From an uncultured Enterobacterales bacterium (GTDB taxonomy: Bacteria; Pseudomonadota; Gammaproteobacteria; Enterobacterales; CALYQQ01), in contig CALYQQ010000016.1 in the NCBI GenBank assembly GCA_945288535.1, forward strand, positions 1-64,000: a DNA stretch of 64,000 nt, written 5' to 3'. Below, in pieces: positions 51,651 through 61,738 of the stretch. A model generated the notes under the pieces. The model was not told the DNA's origin, did no database searches, and was given only the letters and a program-made list of their open reading frames with translations. The stretch's first letter is position 1, and the number at the start of each line of letters is the position of its first letter. A program made the translations under genes and the position numbers.

Positions 51651-54371
51651 ATGCTAAACGCTTTAATGACAAAAATTTTTGGTAGCCGTAATCAACGTAT
51701 TCTCAAGCAATTACGCAAATCTGTTGTAGAAATCAATAAATTAGAATCGGTAATGGAAGCATTATCAGATCAAGAGCTAAAAGCTAAAACAGATGAATTT
51801 CGTCAGCGCTTAAAAGATGGTGCAACAGTTGACTCTTTACTTTCCGAAGCGTTTGCCGTTGTACGTGAAGCGAGTAAACGTGTTTTTAAAATGCGCCATT
51901 TTGATGTTCAGCTTATTGGTGGAATGGTACTTAATGGTCGTAATATTGCAGAAATGCGTACAGGAGAGGGTAAAACATTAACGGCTACATTACCAGCTTA
52001 TTTGAATGGTTTGAGTGGGCATGGTGTGCATGTTGTTACTGTAAATGATTATTTAGCACAACGTGATGCTGAAAATAATCGACCACTCTTTGAGTTTCTT
52101 GGTATGACGGTAGGTATTAATTTACCAAATATGACACCGGCCGAAAAACGTAATGCCTATAATGCAGATATCACATACGGTACGAATAACGAATTCGGTT
52201 TTGACTATTTGCGTGACAACATGGCATTTAGCGCAGAAGAGCGTGTACAACGTAAATTACATTACGCCTTAGTAGATGAAGTTGATTCTATTTTAATTGA
52301 TGAAGCGCGTACACCATTAATTATTTCCGGTCCAGCAGAAGATAGTTCAGATCGTTATATACGTGTAGATAAATTAATCAACAAGTTACAACGTCAGGAA
52401 AAAGAAGATTCAGATACTTTTACGGGTGAAGGTCACTTTTATGTTGATGAAAAAGCAAAGCAAGCCCATCTGACAGAACGAGGTTTAGAGCTTGTTGAAC
52501 AACTATTAGTTAATGCTGGATTAATGCAGGAAGGAGAGTCTCTTTATTCGCCAACGAATATTTCGCTAATGCATCATGTTATGGCAGCATTACGCGCGCA
52601 TAGTTTATTTACCCGTGATGTTGACTATATTGTTAAAAATAATGAAGTCATTATTGTTGATGAACATACTGGACGCACAATGGAAGGCCGTCGTTGGTCA
52701 GACGGTCTACATCAAGCTGTAGAAGCTAAAGAAGGTGTTAAAATTCAGAATGAAAACCAAACATTAGCGTCAATTACATTCCAGAATTATTTTAGGTTAT
52801 ATGAAAAATTAGCAGGAATGACGGGGACTGCAGATACAGAAGCATTCGAATTTAGACAAATTTATCATCTCGATACGATAGTTATTCCTACGAATAGACC
52901 AATGATCCGTAAAGATATGCCTGATATGGTCTATATGACGGAAAAAGATAAGTTAGCTGCGATAATTGAAGATGTTAAAGTACATTCTGCTAAAGGCCAA
53001 CCTATTCTTATCGGAACGATTTCTATTGAAAAATCGGAATTAGTATCACGTGAATTAAAACGCGCCGGTATTGCTCATAATGTTTTAAATGCAAAATTCC
53101 ATGCAATGGAAGCGGATATTATTGCTGATGCAGGTCGAAAAGGTGCAGTAACTATTGCAACAAATATGGCGGGTCGTGGTACAGATATTGTGTTAGGCGG
53201 AAGTTGGCAAACGGAAGTTGCTCGTTTAGGAGAACCTGATGAAACTAAAATCGCTGAGATACAAGCTGAATGGCAAAAACGTCATGATGAAGTAATTGAA
53301 GCCGGCGGTTTATATATAATTGGTACTGAACGTCATGAATCTCGTCGAATTGATAATCAGTTAAGAGGGCGTTCGGGTCGACAAGGTGATCCTGGTATGT
53401 CACGTTTTTATCTATCATTTGAAGATCCTTTAATGCGTATATTTACCTCTGAGCGCGTAACTAAAATGATGCGTTCTTTAGGAATGAAAGAGGGGGAGGC
53501 GATTGAACATCCATGGGTAACAAAAGCGATTGCCAATGCACAACGTAAAGTTGAAACACGCAATTTTGACATTCGTAAGCAGTTACTTGAATTTGATGAT
53601 GTTGCTAATGATCAACGCCGTGCGATTTATACACAACGTAATGAGTTATTAGATGTTGATGATATTAGCGATACCATTACTAATATTAGAAGCGATGTAC
53701 TCAATAGTGTTATTAATAGTTATATACCGCCGCAGTCTTTAGAAGAATTATGGGATGTACCTGGATTACAACAACGATTATCTGACGATTTTTTATTAGA
53801 TTTACCTATTGCTGAATGGTTAGAAAAAGAACCTAACCTTTATGAAGAAACATTACGTGAGCGTATTTTAGCTGCGGCTATCGATGCATATAAAGCTAAA
53901 GAAGAAATCATAGGAAGTGAATCGTTACGTAGTTTTGAAAAAATGGTGATGCTACAGACATTAGATTCAATGTGGAAAGAACATTTAGCTGCAATGGATT
54001 ATTTGCGTCAAGGTATTCATCTTCGTGGTTATGCACAAAAGGATCCAAAGCAAGAGTACAAACGTGAATCTTTTTCTATGTTTTCATCTATGCTGGAATC
54101 GCTTAAATATGAAGTTATTGCAATTTTAAGCAAAGTTCAGGTACGTATGCCAGAAGAAGTTGAAGCCATTGAACAACAACGCAGATTAGAAGCTGAAAAA
54201 CTCGCACGACAACAAACTTTAAGTCATACTGAGGCCGAAAATATGCTTGCGGATAAGCAAGATACTGGCGGTACTGTTGTTAGGACTATGCGTAAAATTG
54301 GTCGTAACGAATTGTGTCCTTGTGGTTCAGGCAAAAAATATAAACAATGTCACGGGCGTTTAATTCAATAA
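51651..54371 (+). CDS. secA: Preprotein translocase ATPase SecA
   Basis: Motor of the Sec translocon. I start it at the ATG at 51651 ([20 protein letters not shown]), 906 aa (E. coli 901); the frame is open to a TTG at 51606 but that adds 15 residues not seen in the family. Walker A is [14 protein letters not shown]-type box [31 protein letters not shown] and [13 protein letters not shown]. The C-terminal Zn-binding tail [14 protein letters not shown] is complete, so SecB/ribosome contacts are expected. Likely controlled by SecM arrest through pairing in the secM-secA junction. Confidence 0.98.
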   Translation: MLNALMTKIFGSRNQRILKQLRKSVVEINKLESVMEALSDQELKAKTDEFRQRLKDGATVDSLLSEAFAVVREASKRVFKMRHFDVQLIGGMVLNGRNIAEMRTGEGKTLTATLPAYLNGLSGHGVHVVTVNDYLAQRDAENNRPLFEFLGMTVGINLPNMTPAEKRNAYNADITYGTNNEFGFDYLRDNMAFSAEERVQRKLHYALVDEVDSILIDEARTPLIISGPAEDSSDRYIRVDKLINKLQRQEKEDSDTFTGEGHFYVDEKAKQAHLTERGLELVEQLLVNAGLMQEGESLYSPTNISLMHHVMAALRAHSLFTRDVDYIVKNNEVIIVDEHTGRTMEGRRWSDGLHQAVEAKEGVKIQNENQTLASITFQNYFRLYEKLAGMTGTADTEAFEFRQIYHLDTIVIPTNRPMIRKDMPDMVYMTEKDKLAAIIEDVKVHSAKGQPILIGTISIEKSELVSRELKRAGIAHNVLNAKFHAMEADIIADAGRKGAVTIATNMAGRGTDIVLGGSWQTEVARLGEPDETKIAEIQAEWQKRHDEVIEAGGLYIIGTERHESRRIDNQLRGRSGRQGDPGMSRFYLSFEDPLMRIFTSERVTKMMRSLGMKEGEAIEHPWVTKAIANAQRKVETRNFDIRKQLLEFDDVANDQRRAIYTQRNELLDVDDISDTITNIRSDVLNSVINSYIPPQSLEELWDVPGLQQRLSDDFLLDLPIAEWLEKEPNLYEETLRERILAAAIDAYKAKEEIIGSESLRSFEKMVMLQTLDSMWKEHLAAMDYLRQGIHLRGYAQKDPKQEYKRESFSMFSSMLESLKYEVIAILSKVQVRMPEEVEAIEQQRRLEAEKLARQQTLSHTEAENMLADKQDTGGTVVRTMRKIGRNELCPCGSGKKYKQCHGRLIQ

Positions 54372-54410
54372 ATGATTATATAACTAATTAAATAAGTTAT
54401 GTTATATACT

Positions 54411-54434
54411 TAAAGGCGGCTTAGGTCGCCTTTA
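54411..54434 (+). terminator. Hairpin between secA and mutT
   Basis: TAAAGGCG (54411-54418) and CGCCTTTA (54427-54434), 8 pairs, 8-nt loop, 40 bases after secA. No U-tract; mutT follows on the same strand and may be partly read through. Confidence 0.5.
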
Positions 54435-54484
54435 GTCTGTCGTAGTATGCATTTGACAGAGAGTGTTAAATAGTAGGGGAAATA

Positions 54485-54892
54485 ATGAAAACACAGGAAA
54501 TAGCAGTTGGTATTATCACTGATTCGAAAAGAGGTATTTTTATTACTCAACGAAAAGCAAGTTCACATTTGGCTGGATATTGGGAATTTCCTGGTGGTAA
54601 ACTTGAAACGGGTGAAAATGTAGAACAAGCATTATTTCGTGAATTACAGGAAGAAATCGGTATTCAGGTAAATTCTGCAATATTACTCAGAAGTGCAGAT
54701 TATTGTTATAGTGGGAAACGACTACTTTTACATTTTTATTTAGTAAAAAAATGGCAAGGTGACCCTTATGGTCGAGAAGGTCAAAATGGTCAATGGGTTG
54801 CTATAGATAAACTCAATGATTATCAATTTCCTGATACAAATCAACAAATAATTGCATTATTGCAATCTGAAAATATCAACTGCAAAATGTGA
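54485..54892 (+). CDS. mutT: 8-oxo-dGTP diphosphatase MutT
   Basis: Removes 8-oxo-dGTP from the nucleotide pool, preventing A:T to C:G mutations. 135 aa (E. coli 129). The Nudix box is complete: GGKLETGENVEQALFRELQEEIG fits Gx5Ex7REUxEExGU, at about residues 37-59. ITQRKASSHLAGYWEFPGG is typical. Converges on yacG with 13 bases between the stops. Confidence 0.97.
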   Translation: MKTQEIAVGIITDSKRGIFITQRKASSHLAGYWEFPGGKLETGENVEQALFRELQEEIGIQVNSAILLRSADYCYSGKRLLLHFYLVKKWQGDPYGREGQNGQWVAIDKLNDYQFPDTNQQIIALLQSENINCKM

Positions 54893-54905
54893 CTTATCGC
54901 ATTGA

Positions 54906-55139
54906 TTAATCTTGAGTAAACTCACTCCAGTTTTCATTATCGGCAATATTAGCATGACTTGCTATACGATTTTCTTCGCTAGCCCATTCGCCGAGATCAA
55001 CTAATTGACATCGTTTACTACAAAATGGGCGATAAAGGCTTTTTTCTTCCCAAATAATTTGTTTATGACATATTGGACAAGAAACTATAATTTTTTTTGA
55101 CATAACATCATCTCTATTTAACGTATAATTAAATAACAT
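54906..55139 (-). CDS. yacG: DNA gyrase inhibitor YacG (zinc protein)
   Basis: Small Zn-binding protein that inhibits gyrase by binding GyrB. 77 aa; the start may be the Met at residue 13 ([14 protein letters not shown]), giving 65 aa as in E. coli, with GATG and an upstream GAGA near it. Zn ligands CPIC and FCSKRC, then the conserved [13 protein letters not shown]. In E. coli zapD lies between yacG and coaE; here zapD is missing. Confidence 0.95.
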   Translation of the reverse strand: MLFNYTLNRDDVMSKKIIVSCPICHKQIIWEEKSLYRPFCSKRCQLVDLGEWASEENRIASHANIADNENWSEFTQD

Positions 55140-55313
55140 ATTATTATAACATATTTCTTCATAAAATAAGGTATCTGTATGATGGTATACATTTATTATT
55201 TATAATAAAAATAAACGGTTGCGCCTTAATTCACAATAGAATGCGATCGCTTATATTTGTTATATCATCATCGATGAATATGGACAGCCTTATTACGAAG
55301 AAAAAGAGAGGTT

Positions 55314-55919
55314 TTATTTTGTTATTATTGCTAATTGTAAATAATGTCGATGGAGTAACTCTACCTGACGCAATACATTCTCTGAATTGCCACTATTATT
55401 AATGATATCATCAGCGTATATGAGTCGTTGTTCTCGACTAACTTGCGCATTTATTATTTGTAATGCAAGTTGGCGAGAAATATTATCACGTAATATTGTT
55501 CTTTCTACTTGTACATCAATAGGAACATCAACTACCAAAATTCGATCAGCTTGATTCATCAAGTGATTTTCAATAAGTAAGGGAATAACCCAAAGTGCAT
55601 AAGGTGTCGTGACGTTGTTTAATAATACGTTTGTTTGTTGTGCTATTAATGGATGTAGTAGTTGATTTAACCACTGCTTTTCAACATCATCATTAAAAAT
55701 GTATCGACGAAGTTTTTTACGATTAAGAGAACCATCTTCATGAAGTATCTGCTGACCAAAATGTGCAACTATTGCCGATAGGGCCGGTGTACCAGGTTGA
55801 ACTATTTGCCGGGAAATTTCATCTGCATCAATAATGGGAACCGCTAACTGAGCAAACATATTAGCAATCGTTGTTTTACCACTGCCGATACCTCCCGTTA
55901 ATGCAACCACATAACTCAT
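55314..55919 (-). CDS. coaE: Dephospho-CoA kinase CoaE
   Basis: Last step of coenzyme A synthesis. Start at 55919 (MSYVVALTGGIGSGKTT): AGGA lies six bases upstream, and the longer frame to 55946 lacks support. 201 aa (E. coli 206). Walker A GGIGSGKT (residues 8-15), DADEISRQIV, HPLIAQQ and LVVDVPIDVQVERTILRD are conserved. Followed by yacG on the same strand after a 174-base gap that holds no zapD. Confidence 0.97.
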   Translation of the reverse strand: MSYVVALTGGIGSGKTTIANMFAQLAVPIIDADEISRQIVQPGTPALSAIVAHFGQQILHEDGSLNRKKLRRYIFNDDVEKQWLNQLLHPLIAQQTNVLLNNVTTPYALWVIPLLIENHLMNQADRILVVDVPIDVQVERTILRDNISRQLALQIINAQVSREQRLIYADDIINNSGNSENVLRQVELLHRHYLQLAIITK

Positions 55920-56015
55920 AACTGATCCTGATATTGTTATTAACAACTTATTCAGTTGATTTATACAAATAGATAATACAAATAATATTTATGACTACTA
56001 TGGAGTATCTACTAT

Positions 56016-56390
56016 TTATATTTTGCCTTCAGAAAGGAAAAGTGAATAGTGCTCTAGCATTGTCATAAAATCAGTTGTACCACAACATGCTTCTTTGTCA
56101 TTATCGTCATAGTGCATGCCTTGCTCAAGAGAAATATCTGGATTAGCGAAGGATTTCAGCTGTATAATTACTTCATCGCTATTTAAACGTAAATGATATT
56201 GTCGACCATTGAATTGATAATATTCCAGGGAATGCTGTTTCATTTTTTCATTGGCGATACTTTTTAATAAAGCAATTTTAACGAGATCATCCTTAATTTC
56301 TTCATAGAGCCAATAACCTATAGCTTCATGCCCCAGAGAAAAATTAATGGTAATTTCACCATAACTATCTTGATTAAATTCATAATCCAT
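56016..56390 (-). CDS. yacL: UPF0231 protein YacL
   Basis: 124 aa (E. coli 120). Starts MDYEF and keeps the family segments SLGHEAIGYWLYEEIKDDL, EQGMHYDDNDKEACCG and DFMTMLEHY. The function is unknown. In E. coli yacL follows acnB on the same strand, as here; the pair is on the opposite strand relative to the dcw cluster. Confidence 0.93.
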   Translation of the reverse strand: MDYEFNQDSYGEITINFSLGHEAIGYWLYEEIKDDLVKIALLKSIANEKMKQHSLEYYQFNGRQYHLRLNSDEVIIQLKSFANPDISLEQGMHYDDNDKEACCGTTDFMTMLEHYSLFLSEGKI

Positions 56391-56539
56391 AGCATATACT
56401 CCAATTTATATATTATAACGAAAAGCAGAATCTTCTATAATAACAATACGGCTTCGCTAAATGTAAAGCCTATTATGACATGGAAGTAATCATGACTTGC
56501 TACCAGTATAGCTTAAATAGAATTATGTAAAAATAGAAT

Positions 56540-56565
56540 AAAAAACCTCAAAAATAAGGTTTTTT
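56540..56565 (-). terminator. Rho-independent terminator after acnB
   Basis: Minus strand AAAAAACCT, 8-nt loop, AGGTTTTTT (56540-56548 with 56557-56565), ending in a U-run. Located 42 bases after the acnB stop. Only three G-C pairs, but typical tail. Confidence 0.6.
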
Positions 56566-56606
56566 ATTCTTAATAACACTATATAATGGAGATAATGTAG
56601 GCTTAT

Positions 56607-59207
56607 CTATTGGGTAATTTCTTTAATATTAATGCTATTTGCTTTGTCAGTGTAATATTTAATCTTATCGAAATTAAGATAACGATAAGTATCCTGATTA
56701 GACCGATTAATATTACTAATATATTCAAGATACTGTTGAGGTTCTGGTAATTTACCTAACAATGCACTGACGGCGGCAAGTTCAGCTGAAGCTAAATATA
56801 CGCGCGTATTTGTACCTAATCGATTCGGAAAATTGCGAGTAGAAGTCGAAACAGCGGTAGTACCTTCACCAATGCGAGCCTGATTTCCCATACATAAAGA
56901 ACACCCCGGCTGTTCTATGCGAACCCCACCTTGACAATACGTACTATAATAACCTTCTTCAATTAGTTGTTTTGCATCCATTTTTGTTGGTGGCGCAATC
57001 CATAAACGACTGGCTGTTATACCTTTATGTTGTTCAAGTAATTTACCAGCAGCACGAAAATGACCAATATTTGTCATACAAGAGCCAATAAACACTTCGT
57101 CAACTTTATCTCCGGCTACCTCTGATAGTAATCGTGCGTCATCTGGATCATTTGGCGCACATAAAATAGGTTCCTTTAGCTGTGATAAATCAATCTCGAT
57201 AACTGCCGCATATTCAGCATCTTCATCAGCACGCAATAATTCCGGGTTTTTCAGCCATTGTTCCATGGTATCAATACGACGCACTAAGGTTGCTGCGTTT
57301 TGATAACCTTCAGAAATCATCCATTTGAGTAAGATAATATTTGATGTAATATATTCAATAATAGGTGCCTTATCTAATTGAATTGTACATGCAGCGGCTG
57401 AGCGTTCAGCTGAAGCATCAGCCAATTCAAAGGCTTGTTCTACTTTTAAAAATGGCAGCCCTTGGATTTCGAGAATACGTCCAGAAAATATATTTTTTTT
57501 ACCTTTTTTATCGACTGTCAACAAACCTTGTTGAATAGCATAATAGGGAATAGCATGAACCAAATCTCGTAAGGTAATGCCTGGTTGCATTTCTCCTTTA
57601 AAGCGAACAAGAACGGATTCTGGCATATCAAGTGGCATAATGCCTGTTGCCGCTGCAAAAGCGACCAAACCAGAACCAGCAGGGAATGATAACCCAATCG
57701 GAAATCGGGTGTGTGAATCGCCTGCGGTTCCCATTGTATCAGGAATAAGCATTCGATTCAGCCATGAATGAATAATACCGTCACCTGGACGTAAGGCAAT
57801 CCCCCCTCGACTAGAAATAAACTCAGGTAACTGTTGATGCATTTTTATATCTACAAGCTTTGGATAAGCAGACGTGTGGCAGAAAGATTGCATCATTAAA
57901 TCAGCCGAGAATGTCAGACAAGCAAGATCTTTTAACTCATCACGTGTCATAGTACCAGTTGTATCTTGTGAACCTACTGATGTCATTTTTGGTTCACAAT
58001 ATTGTCCAGGTCGTACCCCGGGTAAATTACACGCTTTGCCGACAATTTTTTGAGCCAATGTATAGCCTTTATCACTTTCTTTTATTAATTTTGGCTGGCG
58101 AAAAAGAGTGCTAGCAGGTAAACCTAAGGAAATACGCGCTTTAGTCGTTAAATCTCGACCTATTATTAAAGGAATACGTCCTCCCGCTTGAACTTCATCA
58201 AGTAATACATCTGTTTTTAATGTAAAAGATGCTAGTAATGTATTAGTCTGATGGTCACGTATTTCACCTTTATACGGATAAACATCAATAATATCGCCCA
58301 TATTTAGTGCGCTAACATCCATTTCTATAGGTAATGCCCCAGAATCTTCCATCGTATTAAAAAAAATAGGGGCGATTTTACCAGCTAAGACCATGCCACC
58401 AGCATGTTTATTGGGAATAAAAGGAATAGGCTGGCCCATATACCATAATACTGAATTAGTTGCTGATTTACGTGATGAACCGGTACCGACAACATCACCT
58501 ACATAAACTAAAGGATAGCCTTTTGTTTTCAAGCGTTTAATTTGGTTTAAAGGTCCCATGATACCTGGTTGATCCGGTTCAATGCCATCACGAGGATTTT
58601 TTAACATTGCTAATGCATGAAGAGGGATATCTGGGCGCGACCAAGCTTCAGGTGCGGGTGACAGATCATCTGTATTGGTTTCACCTGTGACTTTAAATAC
58701 AGTCAAGGTTATTTTTTCAGCTAGTGGAGCGCGTTGAGTAAACCATTCAGCATTAGCCCAAGATTGCAAAACACGTTGGGCAAATTGATTACCTTCTTTT
58801 GCTTTGTACTCGATATCTTTAAAATTATCAAATATAAGTAATGTAAAAGAGAGAGCATGTGCAGCAATGGGGGCTAATTTTTTATTATCTAAAGCCTTAA
58901 TGAGGGGTTGAATATTATAGCCACCTTGCATTGTGCCCAATAACTCAATGGCTTTTTCTGGTGAAAGTAAAGATGATACCGTGACACCTTGTGCAATATT
59001 AGCAAGAAATTGTGCTTTTACCTTTGCTGCATCATCAACGCCAGGTGGAACATGTTCAGTAAGTAACTTAATGATAAATGATTCTTCGCCTGTGGGAGGG
59101 CAATTAAATAACTCAATAAGTGATTGGGTCTGTTGAGCATCTAATGGTTTGGGTGGGATACCGAGAGCTTGCCGTTCAGCAATATGTGCACGGTAATTAT
59201 CTAACAT
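56607..59207 (-). CDS. acnB: Aconitate hydratase B
   Basis: Main exponential-phase aconitase of the TCA cycle; citrate to isocitrate, and also 2-methylaconitate in the methylcitrate route. 866 aa (E. coli 865). HEAT-like N-terminus (MLDNYRAHIAERQALGIPPK), swivel domain with GTGSSRKSATNS, and the [4Fe-4S] ligands in FIGSCMTNIGHFRAAGK and PGCSLCMGNQARIG. AAGGAG precedes the ATG. Follows lpdA after a 0.9-kb gap. Confidence 0.98.
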   Translation of the reverse strand: MLDNYRAHIAERQALGIPPKPLDAQQTQSLIELFNCPPTGEESFIIKLLTEHVPPGVDDAAKVKAQFLANIAQGVTVSSLLSPEKAIELLGTMQGGYNIQPLIKALDNKKLAPIAAHALSFTLLIFDNFKDIEYKAKEGNQFAQRVLQSWANAEWFTQRAPLAEKITLTVFKVTGETNTDDLSPAPEAWSRPDIPLHALAMLKNPRDGIEPDQPGIMGPLNQIKRLKTKGYPLVYVGDVVGTGSSRKSATNSVLWYMGQPIPFIPNKHAGGMVLAGKIAPIFFNTMEDSGALPIEMDVSALNMGDIIDVYPYKGEIRDHQTNTLLASFTLKTDVLLDEVQAGGRIPLIIGRDLTTKARISLGLPASTLFRQPKLIKESDKGYTLAQKIVGKACNLPGVRPGQYCEPKMTSVGSQDTTGTMTRDELKDLACLTFSADLMMQSFCHTSAYPKLVDIKMHQQLPEFISSRGGIALRPGDGIIHSWLNRMLIPDTMGTAGDSHTRFPIGLSFPAGSGLVAFAAATGIMPLDMPESVLVRFKGEMQPGITLRDLVHAIPYYAIQQGLLTVDKKGKKNIFSGRILEIQGLPFLKVEQAFELADASAERSAAACTIQLDKAPIIEYITSNIILLKWMISEGYQNAATLVRRIDTMEQWLKNPELLRADEDAEYAAVIEIDLSQLKEPILCAPNDPDDARLLSEVAGDKVDEVFIGSCMTNIGHFRAAGKLLEQHKGITASRLWIAPPTKMDAKQLIEEGYYSTYCQGGVRIEQPGCSLCMGNQARIGEGTTAVSTSTRNFPNRLGTNTRVYLASAELAAVSALLGKLPEPQQYLEYISNINRSNQDTYRYLNFDKIKYYTDKANSINIKEITQ

Positions 59208-60047
59208 TGCAGACTCCTTTATTTTTGAAATACCACTACTTCAAGACACGTTGTTATTCAACGAGTATGAATTAAATTGTTATTTGTTATTTTTTCTTTA
59301 TAAAATTAGTCAAGATGCAACGTATCAAATCATATTGAAACCAATACTTCTAAATAAAATTCATTTATATATAAATAGTGATCTTATCTCAATATAATTA
59401 GCTGTTATTTTTACAATTAAATAATATTTATTTAATTTTTATTAAACAATTTATTTGCATTTTATTTAAATAAAAGAATATTATTTTATATAATAACATT
59501 AATAAAAAATTAATTTTATGTGTTCTTGCTATTTTATAACGGACAAACGATAAAATAATTATTTTTTACTAAATTTAATTAAGTTATTATGGCTAATTTT
59601 GATACAGATATTACACAAAGGAAATTATATAACCATTTGATTTGTAATAAATTAATGCAATTATTACTTTTTATGGAATCTACTAAGTTAATAATGGCTC
59701 CTTTGGCATCTATTGAAAAGTTAGGTAATAACTAAGTTATGAAGTAAATGGTAATTACTATTTATTCAATGATATCGCTGCAAATAGTGATAATAAATAA
59801 AAATATGTTAAAAGTATTATGTAATATGTTAACGAAATTGTTTTATAGTGGTAGCAAAATGTTTACAAAGTCATATATCATCTTTGTAATAATACGTTAT
59901 GTTTAATAAAGTATATCAATGCGTTGTATTAACTAACTAATCAATTCTCCTATAAATATTTATTTAATAACGAGACCAATAAAACAGTACTATCAATTCA
60001 TATTGTAATGAATCAATTAACTATTGATTAATATATCACGTTACACA
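59208..60047. other. Gap between acnB and lpdA
   Basis: About 840 bases, AT-rich, containing the acnB promoter (minus strand). A 48-codon ORF on the plus strand (59589-59735, starting MANFDTDITQRKLYNHLICN) has only a weak ribosome binding site and no recognised similarity; it may be chance or a small protein. E. coli has yacH near here; no sign of it. Confidence 0.4.
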
Positions 60048-60076
60048 AATAAAAATGCGACCAACTGATGGTCGCA
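60048..60076 (-). terminator. Rho-independent terminator of lpdA
   Basis: Minus strand TGCGACCA, loop TCAGT, TGGTCGCA, then TTTTTATTT (stem 60056-60063 with 60069-60076). Located 34 bases after the lpdA stop, ending the aceEF-lpd unit. Confidence 0.93.
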
Positions 60077-60109
60077 ATAAAAATTAACATATAAAAATAA
60101 TAGGTTAAA

Positions 60110-61534
60110 TTATTTTTTGTGTGCTTTCATATTAGGTAAATCAGTAATACTACCTTCAAAAATCTCAGCTGCTAAACCAACAGATTCATGTAATGTCGGG
60201 TGAGCATGAATAGTTAAAGCAATATCTTCTGCATCACATCCCATTTCAATTGCTAGACCAATTTCTCCTAGCAATTCACCACCATTACTTCCGACGATAG
60301 CACCACCTAAAATACGATTGGTATCTTTATCAAAAATTAATTTGGTTATCCCTTCTGAACAATCCGATGCAATTGCTCGGCCAGATGCAGACCAGGGAAA
60401 GATAGAGACTTCGTAATTAAGATTTTGTTCTTTTGCTTCCTTTTCTGTCATTCCAACCCAAGCAACTTCAGGTTCAGTATATGCAATAGAAGGGATTACT
60501 TTCGGATCAAAATAATGTTTTTTACCAGAAATAACTTCTGCAGCCACATGGCCTTCATGAACTCCTTTATGCGCGAGCATAGGTTGGCCAACAATATCAC
60601 CAATAGCAAAAATATGTGATACATTTGTTCTTAATTGCTTATCAACACGTATAAAACCACGTTCATCGACGTTGATACCTGCTTTTTCAGCGTCAAGTGT
60701 TTTGCCGTTTGGTGTACGACCAATGGCAACTAGCACAGCATCATAACGTTGAGGCTCTACAGGTATATTTTTACCTTCCATTGAAACATAAATACCGTCC
60801 TCTCTGGCCTCGACTGCAGTAACCTTTGTTTGTAGCATTAAATTAAATTTGTTTTTAATTTGATTTGTGAACGTTTTTACTACATCTTTATCTGCTGCGG
60901 GGATCAATTGATCTGCCATTTCGACAACATCAATTTGTGAACCTAGTGCATGATATACTGTTCCCATTTCAAGACCGATAATACCACCGCCCATAATGAG
61001 TAACCGTTCGGGTACTGTTTTTAAATCAAGTGCATCTGTTGAATCCCAAACGCGGGGATCTTCGTGAGGTATAAAGGGCAACTGTACCGGCCTAGAACCT
61101 GCAGCAATAATTGCATTCTGAAATTTGATGAGCGTAGTACCCTCACTCCCTTCAACACTAATGGTGTTAGGATCAACAAATTTCCCTACACCATTTACTA
61201 TTTTAACTTTACGCATTTTTGCCATAGCAGCTAGTCCACCCGTAAGTTGATGGATAACTTTCTCTTTCCAAACAACAATCTTGCTAATATCTGTTTTAGG
61301 TTCACCAAAAACAATACCATGTTTTGCTAGAGCTTTTGCTTCATCGATAACTTTGGCTACATGTAATAAAGCTTTTGATGGAATACACCCAACATTTAAG
61401 CAAACGCCACCAAGGGTATTGAATCGTTCTACTATAACCGTCTCTAATCCAAGATCAGCACAACGAAATGCTGCTGAATAGCCGGCGGGTCCACCACCAA
61501 TCACTACTACCTGAGTTTTAATTTCAGTACTCAT
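60110..61534 (-). CDS. lpdA: Dihydrolipoamide dehydrogenase LpdA (E3)
   Basis: FAD enzyme that reoxidises lipoamide in pyruvate and 2-oxoglutarate dehydrogenases and the glycine cleavage system. Start at 61534 (MSTEIKTQVVVIGGGPAGYS), with GAGG about six bases upstream; an ATG one codon earlier and a longer frame to 61552 are less likely. 474 aa, the same as E. coli. Redox cysteines Cys45 and Cys50 (GGVCLNVGC), NAD-binding GGGIIGLEMG and catalytic HAHPTLHE. A 10-bp inverted repeat lies in its leader (61554-61597). Confidence 0.98.
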   Translation of the reverse strand: MSTEIKTQVVVIGGGPAGYSAAFRCADLGLETVIVERFNTLGGVCLNVGCIPSKALLHVAKVIDEAKALAKHGIVFGEPKTDISKIVVWKEKVIHQLTGGLAAMAKMRKVKIVNGVGKFVDPNTISVEGSEGTTLIKFQNAIIAAGSRPVQLPFIPHEDPRVWDSTDALDLKTVPERLLIMGGGIIGLEMGTVYHALGSQIDVVEMADQLIPAADKDVVKTFTNQIKNKFNLMLQTKVTAVEAREDGIYVSMEGKNIPVEPQRYDAVLVAIGRTPNGKTLDAEKAGINVDERGFIRVDKQLRTNVSHIFAIGDIVGQPMLAHKGVHEGHVAAEVISGKKHYFDPKVIPSIAYTEPEVAWVGMTEKEAKEQNLNYEVSIFPWSASGRAIASDCSEGITKLIFDKDTNRILGGAIVGSNGGELLGEIGLAIEMGCDAEDIALTIHAHPTLHESVGLAAEIFEGSITDLPNMKAHKK

Positions 61535-61553
61535 CATGACCTCTAAAATCATT

Positions 61554-61597
61554 TTCCGGTTATTGATTTGGTTAATTCATCCATCATATAACCGGAA
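61554..61597 (-). promoter_or_regulatory. Inverted repeat in the lpdA leader
   Basis: TTCCGGTTAT (61554-61563) and ATAACCGGAA (61588-61597), 10 perfect pairs around a 24-base spacer, 20 bases before the lpdA start and about 140 bases after aceF. No U-tract. It could be an RNA hairpin affecting lpdA expression or a regulator site. Confidence 0.5.
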
Positions 61598-61738
61598 GTA
61601 CAAATTCGGAATGATTTGTTTACAGCGTATAGTGTTATTATATTATCATCGTTTAATAACGGTTATTTTGCTATGCTACATACGCTGATTAAATGCGTTT
61701 CTTATCTAGTGTTTCAGATTTATTATCTTAGACAAAAG

